A DNA stretch of 36,008 nt from contig JAICBP010000076.1 in assembly GCA_021766785.1 (NCBI GenBank), positions 62,878 through 98,885 on the forward strand, in the 5' to 3' direction. Below, piece after piece: positions 33,369-36,008 of this stretch; positions within the stretch are counted from its first letter, which is position 1; each line of letters starts with the position of its first letter. The notes under the pieces were generated by a model, which ran no database searches, was not told the origin of the DNA, and was given only the letters and a program-made list of their open reading frames with translations. This stretch comes from Sulfurimonas sp. endosymbiont of Alviniconcha boucheti. Its GTDB lineage: Bacteria > Campylobacterota > Campylobacteria > Campylobacterales > Sulfurimonadaceae. The position numbers were made by a program, and so were the translations under genes.

Positions 33369-34199
33369 ATGAACAAAAGACATTTTACATCACTAATCTC
33401 ACAATACTTTGGAAAGTTTGCAAATAGAGAGTTCCCATTTTGGTTACAAAAAATTATTAACCAATCCTATGTAACCTTAATGGGGCTTAATATGAGTGAG
33501 TTTCATAAGCCAAGCAGATATAAAAGTTTAAATGCACTCTTTACAAGAGAGTTAAGAGAAGAACGTAAATTTTCTCTTGATGGAGAAGATTTTATCTCTC
33601 CTTGTGATTCTTATATCTCTGAAACAGGTACTATTACTGAGGATTATGCTCTTCAGATTAAAGGTATGCGCTATAAGTGTGCTGATTTTATAGGGAGTGA
33701 GTTTAGCGAAGAGGAGAAAGCAATTGTTGCTGATGGAACATTTATAAACCATTATCTCTCTCCTAAAGATTATCATCGCTACCATATTCCTACAAATCTA
33801 AAAGTACTTAAAACTGTGCATATTCCAGGAAAATTTTATCCAGTAAATATACCTTCACTTAAAAAAAGAGTTAATCTTTTCATAGAAAATGAGCGTGTAG
33901 TGATATTATGTGAAGCAACAAATGGAAAAAGATTTTATATAATCTTGGTAAGTGCCTTAAATGTTGGTGTTATGCAGGTGAGTTTTGAACCATTGATTCA
34001 AACAAACGCCAGCATAACATCACCACAGACATATATATTTGAAGATATGTACCTTAACAAGGGTGATGATTTTGGATGTTTTGAGATGGGATCGACTATT
34101 ATTCTTTTAACTGAAAAAGATATGTTAGACGTGAAAATTAATGCTGGTGATAATGTAAAGTTTGCTCAAACTATAGCAAAGATAAAATATAAGGATTAA
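33369..34199 (+). CDS. psd: Phosphatidylserine decarboxylase Psd
   Basis: Psd makes phosphatidylethanolamine at the inner membrane and self-cleaves to form a pyruvoyl cofactor. The protein has 276 residues from ATG 33369, matching relatives of about 267 in Campylobacter and Helicobacter. An in-frame ATG at 33276 would add a 31-residue basic extension without family support. Motifs are SLNALFTRELREERKF, ISPCDSYISETG, LSPKDYHRYHIPTN with the conserved His, and the cleavage site FEMGST, where GST replaces the usual L-GST. The 121-base gap before it has a weak GTAGA/TCTAC hairpin at 33294-33306. It is the last core gene before the accessory right end. Confidence 0.94.
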   Translation: MNKRHFTSLISQYFGKFANREFPFWLQKIINQSYVTLMGLNMSEFHKPSRYKSLNALFTRELREERKFSLDGEDFISPCDSYISETGTITEDYALQIKGMRYKCADFIGSEFSEEEKAIVADGTFINHYLSPKDYHRYHIPTNLKVLKTVHIPGKFYPVNIPSLKKRVNLFIENERVVILCEATNGKRFYIILVSALNVGVMQVSFEPLIQTNASITSPQTYIFEDMYLNKGDDFGCFEMGSTIILLTEKDMLDVKINAGDNVKFAQTIAKIKYKD

Positions 34200-34247
34200 G
34201 GATTATAGTATCACTACGAGCTTTTATAGCTACTTATAGTACTCTCT

Positions 34248-34275
34248 AATCAAACATTAAATCTAAATCAAACAT
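34248..34275. repeat. Two direct copies of AATCAAACAT
   Basis: The 10-mer occurs at 34248-34257 and 34266-34275, an 18-base period, in the psd/toxin gap. It is separate from the 13-base-period repeat further on. Confidence 0.5.
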
Positions 34276-34302
34276 CATAAATACGGTACTTTCTAATAGT
34301 AA

Positions 34303-34324
34303 GGTATCAATATACGGTATCAAT
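34303..34324. repeat. Two direct copies of GGTATCAAT
   Basis: The 9-mer occurs at 34303-34311 and 34316-34324 (13-base period). A partial ATACGGTA copy lies at 34281-34288. The array sits between psd and the toxin stop and resembles short iterons or a scarred insertion boundary. Confidence 0.5.
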
Positions 34325-34339
34325 TGATAAAAAATCAAT
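34323..34339 (-). terminator. Possible weak hairpin at the end of the TA operon
   Basis: ATTGAT, loop AAAAA (TTTTT on the minus strand), ATCAAT overlaps the toxin stop codon at 34341-34339. The stem is AT-rich and lacks a downstream T-tract, so terminator function is doubtful. Confidence 0.25.
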
Positions 34340-35010
34340 CATTTTGACAATTTATCAATAACTTCTTTTTTAATCTCTTCAAAACTTAAATCAACCCTAT
34401 GTGTTTCACTAAGATATACAGATTCATCTGCTTTAGACTCTTTTTTATATTTAATAAAATTGATTATATCATAAGTTGATTTTATTTTATTTTCAATTTT
34501 AGAAAACAGATCTATTATCTCATTAGTACTTAGTACTTTATGCTCTAAAATAGCTCCAAAATCAAACAAATCTCTTGATTTATCTCTCATGATTAGTGCA
34601 ACTAGTTTTAGTTTTGCTATAGATTTTAAATCAAGTATCTTTAGCTGTGAATTTTCAAAATTATTAAAAGTAGCTTGAGATAATATCTCTTTTTGTATAG
34701 GTCTATTTGCTTGAAAGAACTCTAGTTTAACATTATCAAATACAAACTTTATCATATACGCATCAGGGAACAATCCAGCCATTCTAAGAGCTGTTACATT
34801 TTCATCTTGAAGTTTAGTTGCTCCTAGTATTGTTATATTTGGGATAATAGTTTTATGTGGCAATGATTTAGCAGATACTATATCTATATCTTCTGAAATC
34901 CTATGATTTAAATAATAAGCCAAAGCTGTACCTCCACAGAAGTACAACTCATCTTTAAATATATTGTTATTTTTTATTTTATCTAAGGCTTGTTTTGCAT
35001 TAACAGTCAT
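34339..35010 (-). CDS. AbiEii/AbiGii-type nucleotidyltransferase toxin
   Basis: This 223-residue protein is of the MNT-like AbiEii toxin family, which modifies tRNA or other targets with nucleotides when not neutralised. The nucleotidyltransferase core is CGGTALAYYLNHRISEDIDI: GGTAL at 26-30, Arg37, and the metal-binding Asp41 and Asp43. A third acidic position is in LEFFQAN, and SRDLFDFGAI matches the family's basic-D-x-x-D motif. The gene overlaps the 3' end of the upstream HTH gene by 11 bases, the usual antitoxin-toxin arrangement. Its low GC and location next to an IS suggest accessory origin. Confidence 0.85.
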   Translation of the reverse strand: MTVNAKQALDKIKNNNIFKDELYFCGGTALAYYLNHRISEDIDIVSAKSLPHKTIIPNITILGATKLQDENVTALRMAGLFPDAYMIKFVFDNVKLEFFQANRPIQKEILSQATFNNFENSQLKILDLKSIAKLKLVALIMRDKSRDLFDFGAILEHKVLSTNEIIDLFSKIENKIKSTYDIINFIKYKKESKADESVYLSETHRVDLSFEEIKKEVIDKLSK

Positions 35011-35449
35011 TGATTATACCTACTATTTGTTTATACATATCATTTTGATTGTAAGCACCAGTTAAAGGTATATCTATGCCACTAGTGGAAATATAGCCTT
35101 TTTTATACATCTTCTTATACTTATCTATAAGCACACTTTTTACCATATTTTTACCAAACTTAGTACATAGAGTTTTTATATCGTTTTCATTTATAGTTGA
35201 TAAATAATTTGAAATAATTGCATATACTTTTTGTTGGCTTGATTTGTTTGTTTGCCAAAAAAGATTATGAGTATAACTTCTAGGATCAAAAATAACTACA
35301 TCATCAATATCTACTGCATTTATCTTTTCTTTAGCTTCATCATATTCTAGTGATTCCAATAAACTATATAATCGCTGCCTATTGTGTTTCCAATCCCTTA
35401 AAGTTCTATCTGGTACATCTAATAATTTACTAATTTGTTGTTGTGTCAT
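35000..35449 (-). CDS. HTH antitoxin of the AbiEii-type pair
   Basis: This 149-residue protein has an N-terminal helix-turn-helix (MTQQQISKLLDVPDRTLRDW). Its C-terminal part has the pattern LFWQTN, then about 20 residues, then DIKTLCTKFGKNMVKSVL. That pattern recalls the small LFWD/YG domain (DUF6922, if I recall its number correctly) often encoded just upstream of AbiEii-like toxins. It is not a recognisable AbiEi. It probably neutralises the toxin and represses the shared promoter. The ATG has AAGG about 7 bases upstream. The role is inferred from order, overlap and the HTH. Confidence 0.7.
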   Translation of the reverse strand: MTQQQISKLLDVPDRTLRDWKHNRQRLYSLLESLEYDEAKEKINAVDIDDVVIFDPRSYTHNLFWQTNKSSQQKVYAIISNYLSTINENDIKTLCTKFGKNMVKSVLIDKYKKMYKKGYISTSGIDIPLTGAYNQNDMYKQIVGIINDC

Positions 35450-35473
35450 AATAGTACCTTTTTATTTTTTCAT

Positions 35474-35502
35474 ATTATAGGCGAATATTGCCTAATTGTC
35501 AA
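35474..35502 (-). promoter_or_regulatory. Consensus sigma-70 promoter of the toxin-antitoxin operon, with internal operator
   Basis: On the minus strand TTGACA (35502-35497), 17 bases, TATAAT (35479-35474) is a perfect consensus, 25 bases upstream of the antitoxin ATG. An inverted repeat TAGGC-N7-GCCTA (35478-35494) fills the spacer, so a bound antitoxin would block polymerase. Confidence 0.85.
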
Positions 35503-35529
35503 TATGGATTTTATGAGTTAATTAAAAAA

Positions 35530-36008
35530 ACGGGGGTTTGAAAACCATTACAAACTTCGGTATATTGGTAAGAAACCAAGGTATTTCTATAATGAATTAT
35601 AAAAAAGCTCTAAAATATGCCCAAAATGCTCTTTAAAAAATATTATTAAAATAGGGAAAAGAAGAGGTATACAGAGATATTTATGTAAAGATTGTAAGTG
35701 TAAATTTCAACACAAAAGGCGACCAGAACAACTCCAAAAAATTATCTTCGAAGAGTATTTTTTACATCGCCAAACTCTCAAACAATTAGCAGCTAAATAT
35801 GACAGATCTATACCTTGGATTATGAAGCAAAGAGATGAATATATTGTTGATTGTAAAACTCATCATCCAAGACCTGTAAATCTTATTTGTGATGCCACTT
35901 TTTATGGCAAAAGGAAAGACAAGTTGGGTATTTTAGTTTTTAAGGATAATGAGTCCAAAGAGATACTCATTTGGAAGCATATTGAAAGCGAACTTGTAAA
36001 AGACTATA
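35530..36008 (+). mobile_element. Left part of an insertion sequence, IS256-related with variant Zn-binding transposase
   Basis: The last roughly 480 bases hold the start of a DDE transposase gene running off the window. The element's left end is not exact. A G-run with GGTTT-GA-AAACC (35535-35546) about 45 bases upstream of the gene could be part of the terminal inverted repeat. The right end lies outside, so length and target duplication cannot be given. It lies about 28 bases beyond the -35 box of the TA promoter. Confidence 0.6.
35592..36008 (+). pseudogene. Zn-ribbon transposase, frameshifted near its start and truncated by the window end
   Basis: The frame open from 35603 to the end encodes a zinc ribbon, CPKCSLKN followed by RYLCKDCKCKFQ, then an HTH-like region (QTLKQLAAKYDRSIPWIMK) and HHPRPVNLICDATFYG with the first catalytic Asp, as in IS256-family variants with a Zn-binding N-terminus. 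That frame has no start codon after a stop at 35600-35602. An ATG at 35592 with AAGG 10 bases upstream reads MNYKK in another frame and stops at 35634-35636. One more A in the A6 tract at 35601-35606 would join them into MNYKKSSKICPKC. So this is either a real one-base loss, an A-tract slippage site, or a sequence error. Confidence 0.65.

Noticed and set aside
1-36008. CRISPR array, tRNA or rRNA genes
   Set aside because: No regularly spaced repeat array, no cloverleaf with a GTTCGA-type T-loop, and no rRNA core sequence were seen by eye. A covariance-model scan would settle it.

Overview
The window looks like a low-GC chromosomal segment from Campylobacterota (formerly Epsilonproteobacteria), most likely a Sulfurimonas-like sulfur/hydrogen-oxidising marine lineage. 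I infer this from AT-rich codon use, dense overlapping genes with few terminators, and several clade-typical arrangements. These are the aroB / mscS / mtaB / FtsH-like / bioV string, an SdhA-SdhB-HdrB-like fumarate/succinate oxidoreductase, motAB next to fliP, and fliN next to an unusual AMIN-FliO protein. No rRNA, tRNA, CRISPR array or prophage was seen.

Layout. (1) 1-267: a 3' flank with a perfect 10-bp inverted repeat and what looks like the C-terminal tail of a Fibrobacter-type paralogous-domain protein on the minus strand. (2) 268-5171, minus: an envelope cluster (YbhN-like membrane protein, GT9 heptosyltransferase, GT39-like membrane glycosyltransferase, glmU). (3) 5291-16924, plus: a long run of motA, motB, fliP, trmA, a TrkA/RCK-like protein, aroB, a long MscS channel, mtaB, an FtsH homologue without HEXXH, bioV and mogA, closed by a hairpin terminator at 16938-16955. 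(4) 16967-20568, minus: the three-subunit fumarate/succinate oxidoreductase. (5) 20844-26202, plus: accD, thiE, rlmH, a DksA-type zinc-finger protein, an unknown two-TM protein, a dihydrouridine synthase and an unknown PD-(D/E)XK-like protein. (6) 26217-27534, minus: fliN-fliO with a candidate 32-residue leader ORF. (7) 27629-34199, plus: a TSUP transporter, uvrA, thiL, truD and psd. (8) 34200-36008: an accessory junction with short direct repeats, an AbiEii-type toxin-antitoxin pair under a consensus sigma-70 promoter, and the left part of an IS with a Zn-ribbon transposase whose start region is frameshifted at an A-tract.

How the genes fit together. Most of the window is housekeeping: peptidoglycan/LPS precursors and glycan transfer, flagellar stator and export, tRNA/rRNA modification (TrmA, MtaB, Dus, RlmH, TruD), cofactors (biotin, thiamine, molybdopterin), fatty-acid and phospholipid synthesis (AccD, Psd), and a central-carbon enzyme suited to the (reverse) TCA cycle. 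Many neighbours overlap by 1-17 bases, which suggests translational coupling.

The least ordinary content is the protease-dead FtsH-like AAA+ protein, the PD-(D/E)XK-like unknown after dus, the possible Fe-S cysteines in TrmA, the small ORF feeding into fliN, and the TA/IS junction at the right end. I did not find a clearly unprecedented multi-gene system.
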